The notes below the pieces were generated by a model. It was not told the DNA's origin. It did not search any database and saw only the letters and a program-made list of their open reading frames with translations. Shown here piece by piece: positions 1 through 8,625 of a DNA stretch of 16,854 bases. Position 1 is the first letter of the stretch; each line of letters starts with the position of its first letter. This stretch comes from Setaria digitata (taxonomy: Eukaryota > Nematoda > Chromadorea > Rhabditida > Setariidae), in contig RCAB01000822.1 of assembly GCA_003640385.1 (NCBI GenBank), forward strand, positions 293 through 17,146. The letters are read 5' to 3'. Made by a program: the position numbers and the translations under genes.

Positions 1-16
1 ATATATATATATATAT
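1..16. repeat. (AT)n microsatellite, cut by the window edge
   Basis: Eight perfect AT units open the window, and the array probably continues to the left. It is a simple dinucleotide repeat with no coding content. Confidence 0.9.
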
Positions 17-871
17 GCGATTTGCATAAATTAGCGATGTTGACATTCATTTCATTGTAAAATCTTGATAACTGGAATATACACTTCAGCATGCAGTAAT
101 TAACATTTAAAGTATTAGAATATGAAAAAAAATGTTTTTTTCCCTTCGTTTCTCAAGAAATAAAAAAGTGTGCGACAGCAGAGAATACACAGTGAAATAC
201 TGATGAGTTGAAAACTGCAAATCTATTTATACCGTTAAATTATCACTTCCCAATCCTCACTGTTACGAATTCGCTACCATTACAGTTTTCAAGGCCCAGT
301 TCCAACCATTGTAAGCAGTCATATTTCTGAAGTGAAAACTTAGTATTCACTGTAATTGTTTTAAAGACTTGGATATTAACGAAGACTTACTTCATTTAAA
401 TATAATTCCGTCATGGAATACTTCCATGCAAATAATACGAATGCGGAAATTGTCTATGAAGGGAAACCTCGCGGATTAAACAATGTAAAAGTACAAACGA
501 TGAAAACAATTTGGTAAAGAATAAATATGATGGGAAAAAGAAATAATGGGATTTTCTTAACCCTGCCTGAAATATTTATCCAATATCAAAAATGCACGGT
601 TGTATATGAACATGTGATAAGCAAACACCTCTGCTTTCACATTTTACAGGCTGTTCTTTTTTTTAGATTTAGACCATATTCTTATGAATAACTGTCTACA
701 ATTAGTAAACCGTATATAGAGATGAAGATAAAAAAGCATTAATAATGCGTGTTGTGCACGCGTATTTCCTCATTCCATAAATTCTCTTTGCTGAAATTGT
801 GCTTCTTCCTATTCCATAATTTCTTAGCTCTATGGAACTCAATGTAAATAAGTAATCTTTCACAACTTTTT
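17..871. other. AT-rich stretch, nothing recognised
   Basis: No frame stays open for long here and there is no RNA gene signature. Two similar strings, cattccataaatt and tattccataattt, lie near 766-825. A short inverted repeat with ATTCC and GGAAT arms lies near 403-418. I see nothing else in it. Confidence 0.5.
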
Positions 872-912
872 ATGTATGAGCATTATCTGTTTGCTCAGAA
901 GGCAAATGATTC

Positions 913-1137
913 CTACTTCGAACTTCGATCATCTTCAGTTGCCTCTTTGCATTTACCTAGTCGAAAAAGCCCGAAAACTAGTATAACTACAACTTTACCC
1001 ATCCTTTCCATTGTTCGAAAAGCATTTCTTACTACTGCAAATTTTTCACTTTCAAAACTAAAAATTAGAGGTTTAAAAAATCTAAAGGTCAGGCGTGTAG
1101 TTTTTTCGTGGTACAATATTTTATTGGAAATTTGCAA
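913..1137 (-). other. Weak minus-strand coding candidate
   Basis: The 74-codon frame becomes coding-like after an acceptor-like CTAATTTTTAG at 1068-1058. It then runs through purine-first codons (FESEKFAVVRNAF, then a hydrophobic VVVILVFGLF, then an acidic end) to a stop at 913. A donor-like GTAAAG follows 'AGGATGG' inside it. The opposite strand is also open for 93 codons (872-1153), so at least one of the two is a shadow. No family is recognised. It may be an exon, a relic or chance. Confidence 0.15.
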
Positions 1138-1388
1138 AATGGATTCAAAATAACTGCACTGAGCAATTTTTTTTTTTTTTTTTGCAAAACATTACTTTCA
1201 GAAAACTGAACGGAAAAAAAATTTCGAAATGCACTCGTAGAAATTGCTTGCCAATAAGGATCTTCCTGTTTGAGTGATAGTCTGAAAGTGGGAGGTATTG
1301 AAAGTGAAACTTCGTATTGAATAAATTCTTCGCAGTCTAAAATTAAATAGTCTTGATATGGAGGAAACATGTCATTATTATTTTTCAC
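1089..1388 (-). other. Possible exon or relic ending at an A17 run
   Basis: The minus frame is open for about 105 codons, counting seven before the GTG at 1388. Its first half reads like a soluble protein with balanced composition (MFPPYQDYLILDCEEF, later KQEDPYWQ). It is bounded by an acceptor-like ATACAG ending at 1388 and a donor-like GTAATG starting at 1195. Those two sites would define a 192-base exon with the same phase at both ends. Past the donor the frame enters the A17 run, translated as polylysine, so the true coding end, if any, lies before it. No homolog is recognised. Length alone is within chance for this composition. Confidence 0.25.
1167..1183. repeat. Poly(T)17 run
   Basis: Seventeen T in a row, which is A17 on the minus strand. 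It lies directly downstream, in the minus sense, of the coding-like frame at 1388-1196. It could be a relic retroposition tail or ordinary homopolymer expansion. Confidence 0.85.
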
Positions 1389-1795
1389 TGTATAGCTGAT
1401 GTGATTTCAAAACGCAAAAAAGCATGATTTTAGCAATGCATAAGAAAAGCAAATTAAAGCCATTTTAAAAAATTGTGAAAGCTCTGTGATTGGAAAATTG
1501 TTTGAGCGTAGAATGCAAGAAAAATTTACCATAATTTTTTTCTCTTTTAAATTTTGGTTCAAAGTATCGCAAAATCGCTAGTCGCTGATGAAGTAGGAAA
1601 AAACAGTAAGAAATGCTGATGAAGTGTTATTCTATTTTACTGCTATGTAATTTTGGAAGTTTCGTTTCAAAATCACTTAGTTCCAGACTATCATTCAACC
1701 AAGAAAATCTTTATTCGTGAGCAATTTATGTTGGTGCATTATTTTTAGTTCTCTGGAAATATTTCTTACAAAAAAAAAATTGGTATTCTATTTTC

Positions 1796-1796
<1 letters not shown>
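1389..1796. other. AT-rich stretch with a short direct repeat
   Basis: There is no supported gene. The 11-mer GCTGATGAAGT occurs at 1584-1594 and again at 1615-1625, 31 bases apart. An A-run lies at 1770-1779. Confidence 0.5.

Positions 1797-1835
<39 letters not shown>
1797..1835. repeat. (TTA)13 microsatellite
   Basis: Thirteen uninterrupted TTA units. The absence of interruptions suggests an array that still changes length. A shorter TTTA run follows at about 1855-1867. Confidence 0.97.
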
Positions 1836-1837
<2 letters not shown>

Positions 1838-2670
1838 TTTCAACTTTCTTCACATTTATTTATTTATTATATTGATTATGGTTATTTTCATTAAGCATTA
1901 CATTATTGTTATTGATTTTATTTAAGATGCATCATACTGATAAAAGAGCTAAAATTTCTTTTGATAGACAAAAAAGTGAGGGTCCGTGAAACTTGTTCAA
2001 AACGATGTAATTTATAATAATGGACATTTGTTTGACAATTACTCTTAATATCTCCTCAAATAAATAACCAGTTTTGTCAGATGCAGTGGAACGCATCAGC
2101 TTCATTCCAGCAGTTATTTATTTGCTACAAATGCTTGATTTTTTGGGTCATAATGCAGTTTTCCACTTGTTGAGGTATTGGTCTTGATCGAAACCAAAAA
2201 GCACTGATGTTTTTGTTTCTCAATTCGCATTATTAGTTATACAGCAAAGTTTTCAGGAAGTTTGTTTATACTTGGTGAAGACTCAATCATTGATGTGCCA
2301 CCCCTTACTTTTTAACTACTGGTGCGTGTAGAAAAATGAGTGTGCTACACTGAATATACTTCGGCTAGGTGAATCTGAAAATTTCTGTGCTTATAATTCA
2401 CATTGTTGTTTTTAAGCTGCTAAGAAGTACGGCAGACCTTCCCGCTCTAAGCCGAATGGAAAAATATTTTGAATCTGAAATTGTTGTTTCTTTTTTTTCT
2501 GGTAGTAATATTCCTTTAGACATTATTTAGTAGGGTTAACAATCAGTTTAATAAGCGTTTCTGTTGAAAAGGAACTGGGCATTTAAAAATATGTAGATGC
2601 ATCCGCTTAACTACAAAAATTTTCTAGGATGAATTCCCGGTTAATTTTTTCAATCTATATTGCTAAGTAA
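1836..2670. other. AT-rich stretch, nothing recognised
   Basis: All frames are interrupted frequently. I find no RNA gene signature or long repeat. Confidence 0.5.
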
Positions 2671-2865
2671 GGCTCGCGAGATAATCATTTTCTAGAACCT
2701 ATCGCTGAAGAAGCTACAGAAGAAAGGAGTAACAGTGACAGAAATCTACATGAAAGAAATCCACATGGAAAAATATTTGGAAACCGAAAAAGCTTCAAAA
2801 GAGAAGGACAAAGGAAAGTGAAGTCCCAAGAATTACACAAAAAGTTTTCCAAAGTAATGCCATAA
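2671..2865 (+). other. Possible internal exon with an in-frame 15-base duplication
   Basis: A 64-codon frame is open with no initiating ATG, as expected of an internal exon. After an acceptor-like CATTTTCTAG ending at 2695 it runs through strongly purine-first codons (GAAGAAGCTACAGAAGAAAGG...). It encodes a hydrophilic basic segment that begins PIAEEATEERSNSD. A donor-like GTAATG begins at 2854, giving a hypothetical exon of 158 bases at 2696-2853. Two adjacent 15-base units at 2741-2770 differ at three positions and read in frame as RNLHE and RNPHG. No family is recognised. The alternative is chance in a purine-rich patch. Confidence 0.3.
2741..2770 (+). repeat. Tandem duplication of a 15-base unit
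   Basis: GAAATCTACATGAAA is followed directly by GAAATCCACATGGAA. The unit length is a multiple of three, so the candidate frame at 2671-2865 is kept. Confidence 0.75.
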
Positions 2866-3514
2866 TATATGCTAGTCTAAGAAATAATGTGATTATTATG
2901 GTTTCAGAGCAAAGACTGTTACAGCCAGTGAAAACCATTTTTCAAAATTTTTACAAACTTGAATGAACCAAGCTTTATGGAGAATGTAAAAGTGAGCGCT
3001 ATCATATAAATCAAGTCGATAAAAAAGTGGTAGGAACCTAAAAGTGAACTGACATTAGCAACTTCTCGGTGCTTATCTAAGCTATTATTGTTGTTGTTTC
3101 AGATAAGCGATTCTTCGTAATGTTTCGCAATCCGTCCACTCATGATAAACTTAGCAGCAGTCACTTTGTTACTGATACCACAAATACTTTTTTGTAGTAA
3201 TAAAATCATTCTATGGTGCTGATACGAAAGGTGATGCTTCTTTCTAGCATCGTTGCTAATGCCACTTCTTAACTGGATTTGAAACTCCCAGTTAATAACT
3301 TCACTTCGCTGTTCTTGAAAATTTCCCCAGAAACAAAACTTTGCTGACGCAGTATAGGAAGCAAAGTGGAATTACTGAACAAGCTGTGTGATTGTTCCAA
3401 ATATTCTAATATACACTGGTCCGCATTTTCTAGCACAGTTTTCTTCAACATCGTCAGATTACTGTTATTCAAATCTAGAATTTTAACTGCTTAAAGAATG
3501 GGGTAGTGCGGTGA
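2866..3514. other. No supported gene
   Basis: A 67-codon minus-strand frame at 3269-3472 is open, but it has no motif and no splice-like border and is of a length expected by chance. The GATA pair is listed separately. Confidence 0.5.
3071..3108. promoter_or_regulatory. Inverted pair of GATA-type sites
   Basis: GCTTATCT (3071-3078) and AGATAAGC (3101-3108) are perfect reverse complements separated by 22 bases. Each contains AGATAAG, the core recognised by GATA-family zinc-finger factors. The spacer holds a TTGTTGTTGTTTCAG string that also resembles a splice acceptor. Function is inferred, and single GATA cores are common in AT-rich DNA. Confidence 0.35.
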
Positions 3515-3754
3515 TATATCAAACATATTCAAATTTTGGGATTAAGAATCTACCTTTTAAATGAAGAAGACAAAGCCCTTGATAAGAAGAAACGAAACCA
3601 AGAAGGAGTGAAGGCACGAAATGCATCAAGCCGTGGGCTTGGCGGAGGACGGAAAGAGAGCGAAGGGCCAGAAGAAACTGTTTGAAAGGAGAAGGATAAA
3701 AGAAAGGTGCTTGGGGTAGTTGAAATGCTAAAACTATGCGATGCAAGCTTTTAA
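3515..3754 (+). pseudogene. Purine-rich coding-like frame with one in-frame TGA
   Basis: The frame opens after a TGA at 3512-3514 and reads 56 codons to a TGA at 3683-3685. It then continues 22 more codons in the same frame to a TAA at 3752. From about 3560 the codons are purine-first and encode a charged segment (NEEDKALDKKKRNQEG, then a Gly/Ser/Glu-rich part). After the TGA the charged character persists (KEKDKRKVLGVVEM). There is no starting ATG. The minus strand is open for 75 codons over the same bases, which is the expected shadow of a purine-rich strand. No family is recognised. It may be a decayed exon or compositional bias. Confidence 0.2.
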
Positions 3755-4050
3755 ATGCACTAATAATTCAAGTTGAAATGATGATGGTAAGAGAAAAAGG
3801 CCCAGAAAAGCGACCAGGTTCCAATCGGATATCTCTACCAGCTAGCTTTTGATATACGATCCCATTAGTGTCTTCACGGTGTCATGATACTATTTCTTTT
3901 TCTCATTTTGTTTAACTATATTATAAAATATTTCTAATTTTTCTGATTTATCGAAATCACACGATCGATTCCTACTGTTTCGTAAAATGGACTGAAATTA
4001 TTGCTATTCAGCACCAACTGATTTTGCATTGCTATGATGTAGTACCACAC
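3755..4050. other. No supported gene
   Basis: AT-rich sequence with frequent stops in all frames. A T-rich patch lies at about 3890-3960. Confidence 0.45.
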
Positions 4051-4206
4051 TTATTTATTATCGGCATCAGTGAATTCCATAGCAATATCTTCATCGATTC
4101 CCAAATTTTCGAGAGTGATGCTATGAGAGGCTTAAGTGTTTTTTGAGTTATAGTACTCAATAGCATTTTGTTTTGAAAATAATCTGCGTGGTTTTTTCTG
4201 ATCCAT
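4051..4206 (-). pseudogene. Minus-strand coding-like frame after a strong acceptor-like site
   Basis: On the minus strand a long pyrimidine tract ending GTTCTCAG (AG at 4209-4208) is followed at once by an ATG at 4206. The frame gives 24 codons starting MDQKKPRRLFSKQNAIEYY, then a TAA at 4134-4132. It goes on for 26 purine-first codons, including LENLGIDEDIAMEFTDADNK, to a TAA at 4053-4051. AATAAA overlaps that final stop. The acidic C-terminal part is the most coding-like short stretch I see here. A second minus frame (4032-4217) is open over the same bases. No family is recognised with any confidence. Confidence 0.25.
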
Positions 4207-4519
4207 GCTGAGAACAATTAAGAAAAATAAAAATAAAAGTTTCACATAGCTGTAAAACGGTACCATGCTTATTTGTTAAACTGCTCTCTGTCCACAGAAG
4301 TTTTAGTATTCTATCTAGCTCTTCCAAATTTATGCCTTCCATCTCCCAACTTCTTCGAGCTAAAATAGAGCAGGACTATTGCACCCAACGGTCCCTATAT
4401 GTGCAAACTTGTCCTCACTCCTGCAAAAAATTTTCCTTTTCGTTGCTTAATTCGACCTCCTTAAAATTCAAATCAGAAGGACATCGTCTTCTGACTGCTG
4501 AGATCGCATCTTGGGGCTG
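4157..4519 (-). pseudogene. Minus-strand coding-like stretch with two in-frame stops
   Basis: One minus frame starting near 4519 reads coding-like codons (DLNFKEVELSNEKENFLQE) to a TGA. A TAG follows 13 codons later. It then stays open through an ATG at 4342 (MEGINLEELDRILKLLWTES) to a TAG at 4157-4159. An excellent acceptor-like ATTTTTTGCAG and a donor-like GTGAGG flank the first stop, so the stops could be intronic or the whole could be a relic. It lies just upstream, in the minus sense, of the frame at 4206-4051, and both could belong to one transcript. The plus frame 4332-4523 is probably the shadow. Confidence 0.22.
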
Positions 4520-4720
4520 TTAATTTATTTGCAACACATGATGAACCAATTCATTTTGGTAGATTAGCACCTTCTTCAGTTCTCTGTCACTGCATCATTT
4601 TCTGTTTTGTCCTGATGATACCACACTGTAGAGAAGTCTCGAGATGTGAGGTTGCGGTAAATGAAGACAATATTCAGTGGATTGATTACTTTCAGGAGTT
4701 TCCATCAAGGTGTATCTTAG

Positions 4721-5059
4721 CATTGCAAAAGGAAAAATAACTGGAATCGAAATAAGAAAAAAAGCGGAACCTTTCTAAAAATCAATAAAGCGGAGTGGTG
4801 TGCCATCACTAAACCTTGTGCCATTGGATTGTTTCTTTCTGGAATACCTAGAAGACAATTACAAAATGGAGAGCATTCGACGTCCAAAGAAATTACTAGA
4901 AGAAAAAAGTAGAGTTTGGCAGAAATGACAGGTTTATTATCACTGCAAATTGAGGATATTTCAAGGAATCAAACTCAGTGTACATTTTCGGTCATTCTAA
5001 ACATTACATCAAATAATTGCATGGATGTTCACTTCGGAGCCACCGGAAATAAAAAATAG
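4721..5059 (+). pseudogene. 112-codon frame broken by one TAG
   Basis: From the TAG at 4718 the frame is open for 63 codons (including KAEWCAITKPCAIGLFLSG) to a TAG at 4910-4912. It then runs 48 more (beginning SLAEMTGLLSLQIEDISRNQ) to a TAG at 5057. Composition is balanced and cysteines are present, unlike translated AT-rich noise. There is no ATG near the start. A second plus frame over 4815-4925 is also coding-like (CFFLEYLEDNYKMESIRRPK), which could mean a frameshift. By my rough estimate two adjacent gaps of this size would occur about once in two such windows by chance. No family is recognised. Confidence 0.2.
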
Positions 5060-5464
5060 CCAAGAGGATTTCTTAACCATAAAATTAGGATCTGGTCCTC
5101 GAAACAAGCATTATTTCTGGCATACGAGCACAGTATCAGTAAAACTGAGGTTTATCCCATCAACTAGTGTTACGTAGCATAAATTTGACATTTTTAATAT
5201 TAGCTTTGAAAATGCCCATATATATATATCATGTTTAAAAAATGTGAGGCATTATGAAAAATTCATATTCACTTAAAATAAATGCTCAAACATTCATGTA
5301 TATCTTAACACTGATTAACCATTGCAAGAGTAGTTTCACTTTTTCGTAGAAACAAAGAAGGAAAAAGAATTCTGTCGACTCATCGGTAAATTAAACCTCA
5401 TTAGAATAAAACTGAGCTTGAGAGTTCCTCAAACATCATCGGTCTTTGTCAAACGATCATTCAG
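5060..5464. other. No supported gene; short (AT)6 run
   Basis: A perfect (AT)6 lies at 5218-5229. Otherwise this is AT-rich sequence with no structure I can name. Confidence 0.5.
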
Positions 5465-5689
5465 TTGTTGATGACCCGTTCCAAAAAAAATCAACGGATT
5501 TTGGATATCACAGCTGAATCTGAAAATCTTTTTGCTAGTGAAATTCAAACAGAGAAGCCAGTCTACTTAAATTTTTTTGTCGAAAATAATATTAACATTG
5601 AAGAAATATTTTTTTTTTTTCCAAATGAAACCTCTAACACCTTTTTAGGAAAGAAAACAAGGTCTACGAATCATCTAGATCCAACCTAA
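5465..5689 (+). other. Weak plus-strand ORF, ATG at 5471
   Basis: From the ATG at 5471 the frame gives 72 residues, after an acceptor-like CATTCAG ending at 5464. The start is basic (MTRSKKNQRILDITAESENL), and the middle is Asn/Ile/Phe-rich where it crosses a T11 run at 5610-5620. A donor-like AAG/GTCTAC lies at 5660. Only the first half looks coding-like. Nothing is recognised and chance is likely. Confidence 0.12.
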
Positions 5690-6445
5690 ATTTATTTTCA
5701 TTGAAATAAGGCACTGCTTGTAGCTGAATCATGATTAATTCAAGTGTGCATTAAATTGTGAAAGCTTTATGATTATTTTCGATAACCTATTGAAAAGAAA
5801 AAAAAACATGTGGTGCTACCATCCAATTAGTAATAGTGTTTGAATTGCATCGCCATTTCTCGTGTTTTAATCCCCGTCCTTACAAAAATCTGGAAAGTTC
5901 ATCCAGATTTCTATTCCTCCACAATTTGTCACTGAAATTTCATTTTACACATGTTTTCTTCAGTTGTAAGTGGGTAATTTTAATATACTGTAGAGTTGTT
6001 TCTTGAAACAATTACTTTTCAAAAATTTCTTTTTTTATAGCATTAAAAATCGGTTAATAATAAAAGCGCTGAAATAATTTTTTAGAAAAAATTTTTTTGA
6101 AACTAAAAGTTGAGGTGGCATGCAGCTACTTTGGTCACTAAGCCTTGCTTGGATAAAATGGCTTTTCTTATCTTTTCATGAAAAATGTCTTAAAAGTTGA
6201 ACTATTGAAAATTGTTGGAACAATGTGTTGGTTATGAGTAAGAACTGCTCTATGTTTTTTCTTTTTTGCTACTTAGCACTTGCCTATCTGTTAATGTAAA
6301 AAATCTTACGTTCCTTAAGCAATGTAAAATACAAGCTTTGTAAAAATTAGAACTCGTAAAGAAAAAACATCAATTAGCCACTGGGAAGTTGTGAACAATA
6401 AAAACTGAAGTTGCATTGTAATTTTCAGGTAAAAAAAGTGTATAG
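5690..6445. other. AT-rich stretch, nothing recognised
   Basis: There are no long frames and no RNA signature. The string aattgtgaaagctttatgatt (5754-5774) is close to aattgtgaaagctctgtgatt (1472-1492), differing at two bases. This is a minor dispersed similarity. Confidence 0.45.
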
Positions 6446-6673
6446 CAACTGCGTTCACATGCAGCTTCATTCCGGAATAATATGAGTGAATTTGAAAAAA
6501 TGACAAATTTCGTAATGCCAGTAGTTCCCATAAGGAAAAAGCAGCGCTCTAAAAATTCAAAATTTGCAGACAAACATCTAGTAACAAACAAAGTGAGTCA
6601 AAAAATCGGTCTAGCTCCAAACTTAATTCATGCCCCAATGCTATTCAGGGAAAAAGGAAGTAAGAACCAATAA
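6446..6673 (+). other. Weak plus-strand ORF, ATG at 6482
   Basis: The frame is open from 6446. An ATG at 6482 gives 63 residues starting MSEFEKMTNFVMPVVPIRKK and ending in a basic tail before a TAA. A good acceptor-like TAATTTTCAG ends at 6428, but the open frame begins 17 bases later, so the two do not fit directly. Two minus-strand frames (6315-6506, 6370-6591) overlap it. No family is recognised. Confidence 0.13.
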
Positions 6674-6988
6674 TTTTTTCTAACGCGCTTATGAATAGGA
6701 AGGTCCAGAAGAAAATTCATTCCATTCTGCATTTTTCGGGCTTAACACATATTCTCTTCGCTATCCATTCAACGCTTTTTCATTAATTCCCAGAACAACA
6801 AACCGAAAGAACGGCTCGCTTCACACTTACCACTATTGGGTAATCTAGAAATATAACTCAGCACTGTTGAGCAAACTAGAAATTCGTTACCATGTTCGAA
6901 TTATTTGAGATTTCATGTGCATCGTCACGCATTAAGAAATTAACCCAAAATTTTGAAACTCGAAAAACCAAATAATATAACAAAATCT
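6674..6988. other. No supported gene
   Basis: A minus-strand frame at 6876-7064 is open for 62 codons, with no motif and of chance length. Confidence 0.4.
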
Positions 6989-7282
6989 CTAATATGCATA
7001 ACATGTTCTCTCGGTTATTGACACCTTTAGAACGCCAGTTATCGTCAACTGAAACTGGAGACAAGGGATGCTATTAAAAGTTTTTGTTGAACGAGGCCTG
7101 AATGAGTTTTGCTTTTCACAGCTAAAATGGTTTCGAATTAAAAAGTTAACTAATTCAGGTGAAAGCAATGCTTGGAAAAATCTGTTTAGTTGCGATGAAG
7201 AGCAAAAAAAAATAAATAGCATGTTTCGTCGATTTCCACCCCAGTAATACGAATGAATGGAAGTGCTGATCCAATTTCCCAA
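6989..7282 (-). pseudogene. Open frame with a faint non-LTR reverse-transcriptase resemblance
   Basis: The 97-codon frame begins at a TTG at 7282; the first ATG is codon 21. Residues 35-72 (bases 7180-7067) read F..LL..ELVNFL..N followed by KQNSFRPRSTKTFNSI. Non-LTR retrotransposon reverse transcriptases often carry F..LL...L..FL..N, then Q.GFR.GRST...I in this order and spacing. Here the Gly before FR is Ser, and one residue is missing between P and RST. No downstream polymerase motif such as YADD was found on this strand nearby. If real, it is a short decayed piece on the minus strand. Chance resemblance is quite possible. Confidence 0.18.
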
Positions 7283-8082
7283 AGCTAAGAAATTAAGAGA
7301 TTAAGAAGTTTTGATAAAAGGTTCAACCTAAGATTCAGGATCGAGAAACTTTTTGTTGATATGACAGGAAGAACAACTTTTGCATGTCAAGCAATATTTG
7401 AACAGCGACCCAGCTTTATTTCCTCCATAAGCTGGATGGATGGCTGTACTTCACTTACAGTTTACAAAATCAAATAGTCAACAGATCCATAAACATGTAA
7501 AATTTCCATTAGAAAAGCGTAAATATACCAACTACTGTATTTTCTGCTATTCCATTAATGTTTCCAAGATTAAATTAGGAAGCACTCAAAATACAAAATA
7601 AGAAATGCGATGGAATTACGACTGCCTTTAATTCCTTTACTCACTTTTCTTACTGACTGGAAACCACAAACTCCGGGTTCAAAACATTCAGGCATACTCG
7701 TCGATTTCATAATGTTTTTTCGTGAAGTTAGGTCGAAATGAGCAGATACAGAAACTCAGAATTTAACTGTATCATCAGAAACTACTGGAATATGATCACT
7801 GCTGAGTTTCTACTTTTAAGATGAGAAAAGCAGCATACAGCTTGCTGCAATCTTTCCGAACTTTATCGAAGTTCAGAGATGTTAACAGCTGCTACCATTT
7901 CGGACAGTGCATGATGTTAGTATCGCTAAACTTTCAGCGTGCATAACGAGTCCAAGCAGGTGTAACCGTCCACTGATTTTACTGTGCGTTCTCGATTATC
8001 GATACTTATTTCAGTAGAACTCACTGAAATGAGGTATTTAATGTTGCGTACGAGGCACAACTTGCTGTAAACAGAGTTGAGT
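7283..8082. other. No supported gene
   Basis: Frames close quickly in this stretch. I see no repeat, RNA or regulatory structure worth naming. Confidence 0.45.
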
Positions 8083-8560
8083 GTGAGGACGAAGAGAGAG
8101 CAGCAGTAAGGTGGAAGAGAGAAAAAAGAACAGAGAGATAGCATTTAATCCAATCTGAAGACAGTCACAAATACCTTCTAATTAGTTAGCATCAATTATA
8201 TTAACAGTACTTTTTACACAAAAATGACACTAGCACAACAGTGCCTGTCATTCATTCATGTTAATGAGAGCTCTGAAGGACAGGTACTGCGATACTACCT
8301 ACTACTAATGCTTCCCTGTAGCAAATTAAAAGCGAAGATGTGAACAGAAAGACAAATTGATAGTTGCGCAGGAAATCAGTGAGTCAAGTAGAAAGTGCGA
8401 TGCAAATGTTGTCAGATGAGGAGAGTGGTGCTGCGACAACAGTCAGGTGGATAAAAAGGATACAGAGGTGAGCGACAGGTACAGGTGTCTGTGTTGAAGG
8501 GAGAGGGAGGAAGAGGAAACAGAATGAGGATGAGAAGCAGAGACAAGACGAGACTGTAAA
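8083..8560 (+). other. Purine-rich (GA-rich) patches
   Basis: Two blocks, about 8083-8145 and 8385-8560, are strongly G/A-rich on the plus strand (gaagagagagcagcag; gggagagggaggaagagga) and richer in G+C than their surroundings. Minus-strand ORFs there (7926-8144, 8443-8625) are Leu/Ser-rich shadows of this bias. Plus-strand frames give short charged peptides with stops. They could be a GA-rich regulatory tract or a decayed exon. The sequence does not decide. Confidence 0.35.
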
Positions 8561-8599
8561 ACAGTCACCGCCACCACTACAACTATGACAAACGGAAAC

Positions 8600-8612
8600 A
8601 GACCTTTGACCG
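8600..8612 (-). promoter_or_regulatory. Imperfect DR1 nuclear-receptor-like site
   Basis: On the minus strand this reads CGGTCAAAGGTCT, two direct half-sites spaced by one base, with terminal mismatches to RGGTCA. It shares the 11-mer GACCTTTGACC with the better site at 9559-9571. Confidence 0.2.
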
Positions 8613-8625
8613 AAATTTCAGACAT

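Noticed and set aside
872..1153. 93-codon plus-strand ORF
   Set aside because: It is Ser/Leu/Phe/Lys-rich without motifs. The opposite strand over the same bases is more coding-like, so this is probably a shadow or chance.
3519..3746. 75-codon minus-strand ORF rich in Leu and Phe
   Set aside because: It is the expected antisense shadow of the purine-rich plus strand.
4051..4206. piggyBac-like transposase N-terminus (basic start followed by an acidic segment)
   Set aside because: The resemblance is only in charge pattern; no DDD-type catalytic region or target duplication was seen nearby.
6315..6591. Two overlapping minus-strand ORFs of 63 and 73 codons
   Set aside because: They are aromatic- and Asn-rich translations typical of AT-rich DNA, overlap the plus candidate, and have no motif.
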